Source: Phenylobacterium soli (GTDB lineage: Bacteria > Pseudomonadota > Alphaproteobacteria > Caulobacterales > Caulobacteraceae). From it: a stretch of DNA of 64,000 bases. The position numbers and the translations under genes were made by a program. Under the pieces are notes generated by a model. It saw only the letters and a program-made list of their open reading frames with translations, had not been told where the DNA came from and did no database searches. The stretch's first letter is position 1. Every line of letters starts with the position of its first letter. The stretch is from the NCBI RefSeq assembly GCF_003254475.1, contig NZ_QFYQ01000001.1:3376001-3440000 (forward strand). Reading direction: 5' to 3'. Shown here piece after piece: positions 1 to 9,740 of this stretch.

Positions 1-2157
<2,157 letters not shown>

Positions 2158-2167
2158 TCTCCGTTCT

Positions 2168-2965
2168 TCAGCGGCCCTGGAACACGGGCTTGCGCTTCTC
2201 GAGGAAGGCGCGGCGGGCCTCCTGGCCGTCCTCGCTGCCGAACGCCTTACGGATATTGGAGACCTCGTAGCGGAGCTGGCTCTCCATCTCGACGCCTTCC
2301 ATGGCGCGGACCATGCCGCGCTTCAGCAGGCGCAGGGTGATCGGCGACCAGGCGCAGAGCTCCTCGCAGTAGGCCGCCAGCCGCTCGGCGAAGGCCGCAT
2401 CGTCCACCGCCTCGCCGGCCATGCCCCAGGCGACGGCTTCTTCGCCGACCAGGGTGCGGTTCTCCATCATGAAGCGCATGGCCTTCTCGTAGCCCATGGC
2501 CTGCGGCAGGGTGATGGTCAGGCCCGCGTCGGGCGATCCGCCGATCCGGGTGTAGCCGGCCATCAGCCGCGCGGACCGGGCGATCAGGCGCACGTCGGTG
2601 GCCATGGCGAGGCCGAGGCCCGCCCCAACGGCCACGCCGTTGATCCCGCCGACCACCGGCTTGTCGCAACGCTTGCGGATGGCGAGCAGGAAGTTACCGA
2701 CCCAGCCGATGTCGTCGAGCTGGGCGGTCATCGGCGAATAGGGCGTGTAGGGCTCGGAGTCCGGCGTCAGGTCGAGGCCGGCGCAGAAGGCGTCTCCCGA
2801 GCCGGTGATCGCCACCACCCAGACATTGTCCTCGGCCGCCGCCTGGTCGACCGCCTCGACCACGCCCCAGGCCAGCTCCAGGCTGAGCGCGTTCTTCTTC
2901 TCCGCGCGGTCCAGAGTGATCGTCCGCACGTGGCCCGCGTCGGCCACCTTCACCAGCCGGGTCAT
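2168..2965 (-). CDS. Enoyl-CoA hydratase/isomerase (crotonase) family protein
   Basis: A 265-aa crotonase-fold protein acting on acyl-CoA substrates in the cytoplasm. The oxyanion-hole segments are visible: GDAFCAGLDL near residue 65 and INGVAVGAGLGLAMATDVRL near residues 109-128. The catalytic loop reads GGSPDAGLT, with Asp where hydratases such as ECH carry a Glu, a pattern seen in isomerase-like members, so the exact reaction (hydration versus isomerisation) is open. It stands alone, convergent with purL and divergent from the YceI gene, so context does not reveal the substrate. Confidence 0.9.
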   Translation of the reverse strand: MTRLVKVADAGHVRTITLDRAEKKNALSLELAWGVVEAVDQAAAEDNVWVVAITGSGDAFCAGLDLTPDSEPYTPYSPMTAQLDDIGWVGNFLLAIRKRCDKPVVGGINGVAVGAGLGLAMATDVRLIARSARLMAGYTRIGGSPDAGLTITLPQAMGYEKAMRFMMENRTLVGEEAVAWGMAGEAVDDAAFAERLAAYCEELCAWSPITLRLLKRGMVRAMEGVEMESQLRYEVSNIRKAFGSEDGQEARRAFLEKRKPVFQGR

Positions 2966-3144
2966 CGGCCCCTCCCCTTCGTCCTTGCTGCCGCCAGCAT
3001 AGGAGATCGACGCCGCGGCGGAAGGCCTGCCGGCATCGCGATCGTTTCCGGATCGGAGACAATCTTCTGCGCAATGACCGGATAGTCGCGCACGCAGGAA
3101 AGGCTCATCTCGGCATCTTCCTTTTCCGCTTCGATGAGTCCCGG

Positions 3145-3777
3145 ATGTCCCCCACCCTCGCCCGCCGTTCGTTCGCCCTCGCCGGGGCCGCCGCCCTGGC
3201 CGCCGTCGCCTTCAGCGCCCCGTCCTTCGCCCAGCTCGTCCGCGAGCCGGCCGCCGTGCAGGCCGGGACCTACAAGGTCGAGCCCAACCACACCCGTGTG
3301 CTGTTCGCGGTGAACCACATGGGCTTCTCGACCTGGTACGGGAACTTCACCCACGCCTCCGGCGGCCTGACCCTCGATCCGGCGAAGCCCGAGGCGAGCA
3401 GCCTCTCCGTCACCGTGCCGACCGCCTCGGTTGAGACCACCAACACCGTGCTCGACGGCGAGCTGAAGAGCGCCGACTGGCTGGACGCGGCCAAGTACCC
3501 GACCGTCAGCTTCAAGTCCTCGAAGGTGACTCTCACCGGGCCGGGCCAGGCGGACGTCGCCGGCGAGCTCACCCTGCACGGGGTGACCAAGCCCGTCGTG
3601 CTGCATGCGAAGTTCAACGGCGCCGGCGTCAATCCGCTCGACAAGGCCTACACCGTCGGCTTCGAGGTCTCTGGCAAGATCAAGCGCAGCGACTTCGGGG
3701 TGACCAAGTACGTCCCGCTGATCGGCGACGACGTCGACATGATCATCAGCGCCGCCTTCGAGAAGCAGGCGGGCTGA
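3145..3777 (+). CDS. YceI family periplasmic protein
   Basis: 210-aa exported YceI-domain protein (lipocalin-like beta barrel binding polyisoprenoid or similar lipids). Residues 1-29 form a signal peptide with a twin-arginine-like LARRSFALAG stretch followed by an Ala-rich core and a predicted cut after PSFA. The YceI domain runs from about residue 40 to the end, with the typical YKVEPNHTRVLFAVNHMGFS opening and the KRSDFGVTKYVPLIGDDVDM ending. Isolated gene; a palindromic repeat follows the stop codon directly. Confidence 0.92.
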   Translation: MSPTLARRSFALAGAAALAAVAFSAPSFAQLVREPAAVQAGTYKVEPNHTRVLFAVNHMGFSTWYGNFTHASGGLTLDPAKPEASSLSVTVPTASVETTNTVLDGELKSADWLDAAKYPTVSFKSSKVTLTGPGQADVAGELTLHGVTKPVVLHAKFNGAGVNPLDKAYTVGFEVSGKIKRSDFGVTKYVPLIGDDVDMIISAAFEKQAG

Positions 3778-3789
3778 GCGGCTGCGCCA

Positions 3790-3904
3790 ATCCTCCCCTC
3801 AGGGGGAGGTGGCCCGAAGGGCCGGAGGGGGTTGAAGCCCCTCCGCTGCCCTGTCCCTCAAACCCCTCAGTCGCTCCGCGACAGCTCCCCCTGAGGGGAG
3901 CATC
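3790..3904. repeat. Palindromic intergenic repeat (REP/BIME-like), two inverted halves
   Basis: Two related inverted units of about 44 bp. The left one starts with the hairpin CCTCCCCTCAGGGGGAGG and continues into GGCCCGAAGGGCC. The right one ends with CTCCCCCTGAGGGGAG after GTCGCTCCGCGAC. Each half folds on its own and the halves are roughly complementary to each other. It fills the gap between the convergent ends of the YceI gene and a small membrane-protein gene, so it may also act as a bidirectional terminator or mRNA stabiliser. A related element is at 17540-17692. Confidence 0.8.
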
Positions 3905-3924
3905 TGTTGCGCTTCGAGCGCCCC

Positions 3925-4158
3925 TCACCTCGGCGTCGGCAGCGGGAGCTTGGGGACGTGCGGACCCTCGGGCGGCGGGGCGTCGGGGTTCGGCAGGGCC
4001 GGCCCACGCGGCAGCGCGACGTCGGCGCGCAGGGCTTCGCCCATCAGCCCATGCGCGCCGCTGAGCGCCAGCCAGAGCAGGACGATGGCGAGCATGGCCA
4101 CCGCTCCCGCCAGGAAGGCGATCCAGGTGCGTTGGCGCGGGTCGCTGGTCTGGGCCAC
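3925..4158 (-). CDS. Small single-pass membrane protein, function unknown
   Basis: 77 aa. A short polar N-terminus (MAQTSDPRQRT) is followed by one strong transmembrane helix at about residues 12-34 (WIAFLAGAVAMLAIVLLWLA), then a Pro-rich tail ending PHVPKLPLPTPR. I do not recognise the family. Codon use looks coding (GC-rich third positions). It lies 74 bp downstream of, and on the same strand as, the sulfotransferase-like gene and may be co-transcribed with it. Confidence 0.55.
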   Translation of the reverse strand: MAQTSDPRQRTWIAFLAGAVAMLAIVLLWLALSGAHGLMGEALRADVALPRGPALPNPDAPPPEGPHVPKLPLPTPR

Positions 4159-4232
4159 GGGTACGCTCGGCTCCTGGCCGGCCTAACGGCGCCTGGCGGC
4201 CGCGGTTCCGCGCAGACGCTCGGGACGAGGTG

Positions 4233-4874
4233 TCAGGCGGATCCGGCCGCCGGCTCGAACCGCCGCGCCATCTCGTGGTCGATCCGGCCCTGGAATTCCT
4301 CGGTGGAGTTGACCTTCGGCATCGGCGTGTCCGGGACCTCGACCTCCAGGAAGGCGCAGAGCGGCTCCCATCCCTGGGCGACCTCGTAGACCAGCAGGCG
4401 CTCGGGCGGGATGACCTCGCGCACGCGGGCATTGTGGGCCTGGTACACCGAGACCAGCTTGTCGTGGTCGTGCATGCGCCAGTCGAACAGGCGGGCGACG
4501 ACCTTGCTGACCATCTGCGTCCAGGGATCGTCGCTCTCCGGCGGCATCTCGCGCGCGAAGATCGTCGCCTGGGTGGACCTGAACCAGCTTTCCGGATCGC
4601 GCTCGGTGAGGATGACCTTCGCCTCAGGGTAGGCTGCGGCCAGCTCCTCGTAGAACGTCGCCGTGGGCCAATCGACGGCGGAAGCGTAGCCTTCGAAGAT
4701 CGCGGGCCAGTCGGGGCGCCCGTCCGCCGCCGCGCTCCAGAGCGGGATCGAATCCGGATGCGCGAACACCTCGACCATATGGTGGCACGGCCCGAAGCCC
4801 AGCTGTTCGAGGGCCAGCTTGAGGGACATGGTCCCCGTGCGGCCGTAGCCCGCACCGATCACCTTCAGCGTCAC
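4233..4874 (-). CDS. Sulfotransferase-family protein
   Basis: 213 aa. The N-terminal KVIGAGYGRTGTMSLKLALE carries the PAPS 5'-phosphate-binding loop seen in the single-domain sulfotransferase family common in bacteria and marine eukaryotes. KVILTERDPESWFRS near residue 90 matches the 3'-phosphate-binding Arg/Ser segment. I chose the GTG start at 4874 because GGAGG lies 6 nt upstream and the fold begins at once; an ATG 13 codons further upstream only adds a non-homologous stretch. Substrate unknown: a sulfotransferase by fold, but members of this subfamily are mostly uncharacterised. Confidence 0.8.
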   Translation of the reverse strand: MTLKVIGAGYGRTGTMSLKLALEQLGFGPCHHMVEVFAHPDSIPLWSAAADGRPDWPAIFEGYASAVDWPTATFYEELAAAYPEAKVILTERDPESWFRSTQATIFAREMPPESDDPWTQMVSKVVARLFDWRMHDHDKLVSVYQAHNARVREVIPPERLLVYEVAQGWEPLCAFLEVEVPDTPMPKVNSTEEFQGRIDHEMARRFEPAAGSA

Positions 4875-5080
4875 GGCATGCCTCCATTCGATGGGCGCCC
4901 AGGGGAGCGCCAAGGGCCGGCCTCCGAGCGCGACCGGGCGTCCCGCCCAGGCTAGGCACAGTGAGGACGCCGGCGAAAGCCGTCATCTCCGCGACGCGCC
5001 GGCGCGTCGCCCTGGCCAGACCGCCGATCTCGGGCGCCAAGACCCTGCACCGCCTCGTTTTTCGGACTATATTTGTTCCG

Positions 5081-7411
5081 ATGTCCGAGTCCGGCCCCCT
5101 CTTCGATCCGCCCGTTCCGCGTGTCAGCGACCTCGCCCGGGCGCAGCCGCCCTCGGGCGACTACCTGCATGGGCTGAACCCCGAGCAGCGCCAGGCCGTC
5201 GAGGCCACCGAAGGCCCGGTGCTGGTGCTGGCCGGCGCCGGAACCGGCAAGACACGCGTGCTGACCACGCGCCTCGCCCACATCCTCGCCGCCGGCCGGG
5301 CGCGGCCGTGGGAACTGCTGGCGGTCACCTTCACCAACAAGGCCGCGCGCGAGATGCGCGAGCGGATCGGGGCCATCATCGGGCCGGCCGCCGAGGGCCT
5401 GCGCTGGCTCGGCACCTTCCACTCGATCGCCGCCCAGATCCTGCGCCGGCACGCCGAGCTGGTGGGCCTGAAGTCCAACTACACCATCCTCGACGACGAC
5501 GATCAGGAGCGGCTGATCAAGCAGCTCCTCGAGGCCGAGAACATCGACGCCAAGCGCTGGACGCCCAAGGCCCTCGCCGGGATGATCGACCACTGGAAGA
5601 ACCGCGGCTGGACGCCCGACAAGCTGCCGCCGGCCGAGGGCGCCCACTTCGCCAACGGCAAGGGCGAGAAGCTCTATCGCCTCTACCAGGAGCGCCTGCG
5701 GGTGCTGAACGCCTGCGACTTCGGCGATCTCCTGCTGCACAACCTGACGATCTTCACGGCCAACCCGGACGTGCTGGCCGAGTACCACGACCGTTTCCGC
5801 TACATCCTGGTGGACGAGTACCAGGACACCAACGTCGCCCAGTACCTCTGGCTGCGCCTGCTGGCCCAGAAGGCCCAGAACATCTGCTGCGTCGGCGATG
5901 ACGACCAGTCGATCTACGGCTGGCGCGGCGCCGAGGTGGACAACATCCTGCGATTTGAGCGCGACTTCCCGGGCGCGACAGTGATCCGGCTGGAGCGCAA
6001 CTACCGCTCCACGAGCCACATCCTGGCCGCCGCCTCGGGCCTCATCGCCGCCAACAAGGGTCGGCTCGGCAAGACGCTGTGGACCGAGGCCGAGGGCGGC
6101 GAAAAGGTCATCGTGCGCGGCGTCTGGGACGGCGAGGCCGAGAGCCGGCTGATCGCCGACGAGATCGAGACCGCCAAGAAGAAGGGCCGGCGCTACCGCG
6201 ACATCGCCATCCTGGTGCGCGCCTCCTTCCAGATGCGCGCCTTCGAAGAGCGCTTCGTCCTGCTGCAGATCCCCTACACGGTGGTCGGCGGCCCGCGGTT
6301 CTTCGAGCGGGCCGAAATCCGCGACGCCCACGCCTACCTGCGGCTCATCCAGTCGGAGGACGACGACCTCGCCTTCGAGCGGATCGTCAACCAGCCCAAG
6401 CGCGGCATAGGCGACACTACCGTCCAGAAGCTGCTGCAGGTCGCGCGGCTGAACGGCGTCAGCGCCAGCCTGGCGGCCCGCCAGATCGTGCTCACCGACG
6501 AGTTGCCGGCCCGCACCCGCACCTCGCTCTCCAACTTCCTGCGCGATCTCGACCGCTGGCGGATCGAGGCCGACCGCATGCCGCACCAGCGGCTGATGGA
6601 GCAGGTGCTGGAGGAGAGCGGCTACACCGACATGTTGCGGCTCGACAAAAGCCCGACCGCCCAGACCCGGCTCGAGAACCTAAAGGAGCTCGTCCAGTCG
6701 ATGGGCGCGTTCGACAGCCTTCAGGCCTATCTGGAGCACGTGTCCCTGGTGATGGACCTCGATCGCGGTCCCGCCGCCGACGCGGTGCAGATCATGACTT
6801 TGCACTCGGCCAAAGGGCTGGAGTTCCCTCTGGTCTTCCTGCCGGGCTGGGAGGAAGGCGTCTTCCCCTCCCAGCGCTCGATGGACGAGAAGGGCGAGAA
6901 GGGGCTGGAGGAGGAGCGGCGCCTCGCCTACGTCGGCATCACCCGCGCCCGCGAGGAGGCGCGGATCTCCTTCGCCGCCAACCGCCAGGTCTATGGCCGC
7001 TGGACGAGCCAGCTGCCGAGCCGGTTCGTGGACGAGCTGCCGCTGGCCAACGTCGAGGCCTCGTCAGAGACCGGGTATTATGGCGGCGGCCCGGGCATGC
7101 AGCAGCACGGCAGTCGATGGGACGAGGCGCCGAGCTTCGGGGCCGGCTATTCCTCTCCCGGCTGGCGGCGCGCCCAGCAGGCGGGCTATCGCGGCACGCA
7201 CCCCGGCCGCCAACAAGTGATCGAGGGCGAAGGCCGGCTCGTCGCCGTGTCGGAGACCAGCGCGTCGAGCGCCTACAGGCGCGGCGACCGGGTGTTCCAC
7301 ATGAAGTTCGGCTACGGCGCGGTGACCGGCATCGAGGGCAACAAACTCACCGTCGCCTTCGAGAAGGCCGGCGAGAAGAAGGTCATCGACAGCTTCGTCG
7401 AGAAAGCCTAG
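5081..7411 (+). CDS. UvrD/PcrA/Rep-type superfamily 1A DNA helicase
   Basis: 776-aa ATP-dependent 3'-5' helicase of repair and replication. From ATG 5081 it begins MSESGPLFDPP. The Q motif is LNPEQRQAVEA, Walker A is AGAGTGKT (51-58), followed by VTFTNKAAREMRERI, the Walker B DEYQDTN, GDDDQSIYGWRGA, LERNYRS, MTLHSAKGLEFPLVFLPGWE and VGITRARE. The C-terminus has the KFGYGAVTGIEGNKLTVAFE Tudor-like module typical of PcrA/UvrD and thought to contact RNA polymerase. The open frame extends 40 codons upstream, but that part is low-complexity and unlike the family. There is no clear Shine-Dalgarno before 5081, so a leaderless mRNA is possible. Whether this is UvrD or PcrA cannot be settled from sequence alone. 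Confidence 0.95.
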   Translation: MSESGPLFDPPVPRVSDLARAQPPSGDYLHGLNPEQRQAVEATEGPVLVLAGAGTGKTRVLTTRLAHILAAGRARPWELLAVTFTNKAAREMRERIGAIIGPAAEGLRWLGTFHSIAAQILRRHAELVGLKSNYTILDDDDQERLIKQLLEAENIDAKRWTPKALAGMIDHWKNRGWTPDKLPPAEGAHFANGKGEKLYRLYQERLRVLNACDFGDLLLHNLTIFTANPDVLAEYHDRFRYILVDEYQDTNVAQYLWLRLLAQKAQNICCVGDDDQSIYGWRGAEVDNILRFERDFPGATVIRLERNYRSTSHILAAASGLIAANKGRLGKTLWTEAEGGEKVIVRGVWDGEAESRLIADEIETAKKKGRRYRDIAILVRASFQMRAFEERFVLLQIPYTVVGGPRFFERAEIRDAHAYLRLIQSEDDDLAFERIVNQPKRGIGDTTVQKLLQVARLNGVSASLAARQIVLTDELPARTRTSLSNFLRDLDRWRIEADRMPHQRLMEQVLEESGYTDMLRLDKSPTAQTRLENLKELVQSMGAFDSLQAYLEHVSLVMDLDRGPAADAVQIMTLHSAKGLEFPLVFLPGWEEGVFPSQRSMDEKGEKGLEEERRLAYVGITRAREEARISFAANRQVYGRWTSQLPSRFVDELPLANVEASSETGYYGGGPGMQQHGSRWDEAPSFGAGYSSPGWRRAQQAGYRGTHPGRQQVIEGEGRLVAVSETSASSAYRRGDRVFHMKFGYGAVTGIEGNKLTVAFEKAGEKKVIDSFVEKA

Positions 7412-7833
7412 CGCCGCCGCAGGGCGATCAGGGCGCCGAGGCCGGCCACTAGGGCCGCGCCGGCGGCGACCAGACCCCACTTCGGCGCGGGTCGGTTGGT
7501 CGGCTCGACCTGCGCCACCACCTCGGGCCCCTTGGCCGCCTCGGCGACCGCCGCCTGCACTTGCGGCCGCATCACGTCGGGCGCGCCGGAGAGCTCGGCC
7601 TCCGACACCGGCCTGCGGAAGGTCACCATCTCGGCCGGCCGGTCGACCTCGGCCACCTCCCAGCCGGCCGCCATCCACGGCTTGTCGGGCGCATTCGACC
7701 ACCAGGCGGCGCCGCCGCGGGCCGACTTGGGCAGGGGAAAGCCCAGGGCGTCCTCGATCTCAGCGAAGCTCGCCCGCCATTCATCTCCGGCATGGCGGCT
7801 CAGGCGCTCGGTCAGCGGCAGGTACTTGCTCAT
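7408..7833 (-). CDS. DUF7662-like domain protein with C-terminal membrane anchor
   Basis: 141 aa. Residues 1-70 (MSKYLPLTERLSRHAGDEWR, FAEIEDALGFPLPKSAR, AAWWSN, WMAAGWEVAEVD, VTFRR) match, from memory, the short DUF7662-type domain found alone or near nucleases and restriction-like genes. A linker leads to one transmembrane helix (WGLVAAGAALVAGLGALIAL) ending RRR, so the domain should face the cytoplasm as a tail-anchored protein. The ATG at 7833 has GGGAG upstream. The 3' end overlaps the convergent helicase gene by 4 bp. The molecular function of the domain is unknown to me. Confidence 0.7.
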   Translation of the reverse strand: MSKYLPLTERLSRHAGDEWRASFAEIEDALGFPLPKSARGGAAWWSNAPDKPWMAAGWEVAEVDRPAEMVTFRRPVSEAELSGAPDVMRPQVQAAVAEAAKGPEVVAQVEPTNRPAPKWGLVAAGAALVAGLGALIALRRR

Positions 7834-7949
7834 GCGTCCAGGATCTCCCGTCGCCTGAACGCGCCAGCCCATGCCGGGGCGCCAGCTTGGCCCTGAACCA
7901 ATCACCGTCCTTGCGCGCTCTAGGGCCGCGTTGGAACGGAGATATTCGA

Positions 7950-8390
7950 GTGAAGACGGTCCTCACCGGGGCGGGCATCGCACTCACGGCCGGACTGCTG
8001 ATGGGCGCCGTGGCCAAGCCGGACCTGCGGGCCGACGACCGCCCGGAAGGCCCGCAGGTGATCGCCGGCTGGGCCGGCGTGCGCTCCACCGGACCGTTCG
8101 ACGATGGCCAGACCTTCGCCAGCTACCAGGGCCAGCTGCCCGACTATGTGCTGGGCACGGACTGGAAGAAGTCCCTCGCGCCGCCGCCGGAGCTCCGCCC
8201 GATCCGCGTCGCCCGCAGCGACGACGCTCCGCCGCCCCCCGAGCCGGTGGTGATGACCGCCGCGGCGTACGAGGAGCCCGGGCGCGATCCGGTCTTTCCG
8301 TCACTGCAGGGCGGCCAACCCTACGGCATGGACCTGCTGCCGCCGGCGCACGATGGCGAGGATGGCGGTGCGGAGGGCGACGCGGACTAG
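7950..8390 (+). CDS. Exported protein of unknown function
   Basis: 146 aa from a GTG start at 7950 with ACGGAG upstream. The N-terminus MKTVLTGAGIALTAGLLMGA is a signal peptide or signal anchor. The mature part contains VIAGWAGVRSTGPFDDGQ and SYQGQLPDYVLGTDWKKSL, then a Pro/Glu-rich acidic tail without recognisable domains. I do not recognise the family. It sits 33 bp upstream of prmA on the same strand and could share its transcript. Confidence 0.6.
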   Translation: MKTVLTGAGIALTAGLLMGAVAKPDLRADDRPEGPQVIAGWAGVRSTGPFDDGQTFASYQGQLPDYVLGTDWKKSLAPPPELRPIRVARSDDAPPPPEPVVMTAAAYEEPGRDPVFPSLQGGQPYGMDLLPPAHDGEDGGAEGDAD

Positions 8391-8423
8391 CTCCGCCGCT
8401 CGCGGCCCGCTAGACGGGGCGCC

Positions 8424-9290
8424 ATGAGCGACCAGGCCGTCCAGATCATCGCCCGCGGCGCCCGCGCCGAAGCCGAAGCCGCCGCCGCCGCGCTGGACGG
8501 CGACCCCGCCACGGAGGCCCTCACCTACTCGATCCTCGAGGAAGACGAGGACCGCGGGATCTGGCGCATCGACGCCTTCCCCAACGAGCCGGAGGAGCAG
8601 GCCGCCATCGAGGCGGTGCTGCGCCGCTACAAGGACCTGCGCGTCACCGTGGAGAAGCTGGCCGACGCCGACTGGCTGGCGATGTCGCTCTCGGGCCTGC
8701 CGCCGGTGCGGGCCGGCCGCTTCTTCGTCTACGGCGCCCACGACAAGGGCCTCGTGCCGCCCAACGCGGTCAACCTGCGCATCGAGGCGGGCGCCGCCTT
8801 CGGGACCGGCCACCACGGCACCACCGTCGGCTGCCTCTTCGCCTACGACCGGCTGCTGAAGCAGCGCCGCTTCGAACGCGTGCTCGACGTGGGCTGCGGC
8901 ACCGGCGTGCTGGCGATCGCTGCCGCCCGAACCGGCAGCCGCGTGGCGCTGGGCACCGACATCGATGCGCCCTCCGTGCGGATCGCCAACGAAAACGCCG
9001 ACCTCAACGCCGCCGGCGCCCGGTTTGTCCACGCCAGCGGCCTGAACGCCTCGGTGGTGCGCAGCCAGGGTCCCTATGACCTGGTGTTCGCCAACATCCT
9101 GGCCCCGCCGCTCGTGGCGCTGGCGCAGGACATCAAGGGCGCGCTGAAGCCCGGCGGCATCGCCATCCTCTCGGGCCTGCTGCGCACCCAGGAGCGGCGC
9201 GTCCTGGCGGCCTATCTCTCCCGCGGCTTCCGGCTGGAGCGCCGGTTGCACCGCGACGCCTGGTCGACGCTCACCCTGCGCCGGGCCTAG
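8424..9290 (+). CDS. prmA: Ribosomal protein L11 methyltransferase
   Basis: 288 aa. SAM-dependent methyltransferase that trimethylates L11. An N-terminal L11-recognition domain (about 1-95) is followed by [10 protein letters not shown] (125-134) and SAM motif [16 protein letters not shown] (153-167). The [11 protein letters not shown] segment is the NxxxxP-type post-I motif expected of PrmA. Length and architecture match the alphaproteobacterial family. It overlaps the convergent GIY-YIG gene by 4 bp at its stop. Confidence 0.93.
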   Translation: MSDQAVQIIARGARAEAEAAAAALDGDPATEALTYSILEEDEDRGIWRIDAFPNEPEEQAAIEAVLRRYKDLRVTVEKLADADWLAMSLSGLPPVRAGRFFVYGAHDKGLVPPNAVNLRIEAGAAFGTGHHGTTVGCLFAYDRLLKQRRFERVLDVGCGTGVLAIAAARTGSRVALGTDIDAPSVRIANENADLNAAGARFVHASGLNASVVRSQGPYDLVFANILAPPLVALAQDIKGALKPGGIAILSGLLRTQERRVLAAYLSRGFRLERRLHRDAWSTLTLRRA

Positions 9291-9631
9291 CCGGCGACCT
9301 TTCCCGCGCCGAGCTGATCGCGCCAGCGCTGCTCGGCGTCCTTCAGCCTGAGGCTGAGGGCGAGCGCGCTGAGGTCCTCGTCGTCGATGGTCTCCAGCCG
9401 CTCGAGAGCGAAGGCGGCCTCCCCGTGCGCCTTCCACGCGGCCTGCATCACCTTGTTCGGATGGGTCCCCAGCCGCAGTCCGAACCACAGGCCGTTCTGC
9501 TGCTGGTCGAGGTTGCGCGAGGCGCCGACCCACACCTGGCCGCTCGCCGCGCAGCGGACGGCGAAGATCCCCGCCGGGCGCTTGGTCTCCTTGTACTGGC
9601 GAAGGGCCTCGCGGCGGCTCTGCTTGTCCAT
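9287..9631 (-). CDS. GIY-YIG nuclease family protein
   Basis: 114 aa. The region [20 protein letters not shown] resembles the GIY-YIG core strand-loop-strand, with the Tyr positions degenerated (GIF and VWV), followed by a helix containing the conserved Arg. The remainder, [19 protein letters not shown] and [12 protein letters not shown], matches the short GIY-YIG-like proteins widespread in Caulobacterales. Catalytic competence is doubtful because of the replaced tyrosines. A palindromic site lies in its upstream region. Confidence 0.72.
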   Translation of the reverse strand: MDKQSRREALRQYKETKRPAGIFAVRCAASGQVWVGASRNLDQQQNGLWFGLRLGTHPNKVMQAAWKAHGEAAFALERLETIDDEDLSALALSLRLKDAEQRWRDQLGAGKVAG

Positions 9632-9665
9632 TCGACGGCGATAGTTCGGCGGGGCGGGTTTGTCA

Positions 9666-9684
9666 ATTTTATCCGGGATAAAAT
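9666..9684. promoter_or_regulatory. Perfect 9-bp inverted repeat, operator-like
   Basis: ATTTTATCCGGGATAAAAT: two perfectly complementary 9-bp arms around a single central base, strikingly AT-rich in this GC-rich DNA. It lies 34 bp upstream of the GIY-YIG gene (minus) and 56 bp upstream of aminopeptidase P (plus), so it could control either. It is too short-spaced to be a terminator and has no T tract. The cognate regulator is not identifiable from sequence alone. Confidence 0.6.
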
Positions 9685-9740
9685 AGCGCGCGAAAAGCGA
9701 TGCCCTTTGCCCTCCGCAACGGAAGGGCTACATCCCAGGA

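Noticed and set aside
5050-5080. Possible SOS box upstream of the UvrD/PcrA helicase
   Set aside because: GTTT and GTTC are 18 bp apart, not 11; no consensus match.
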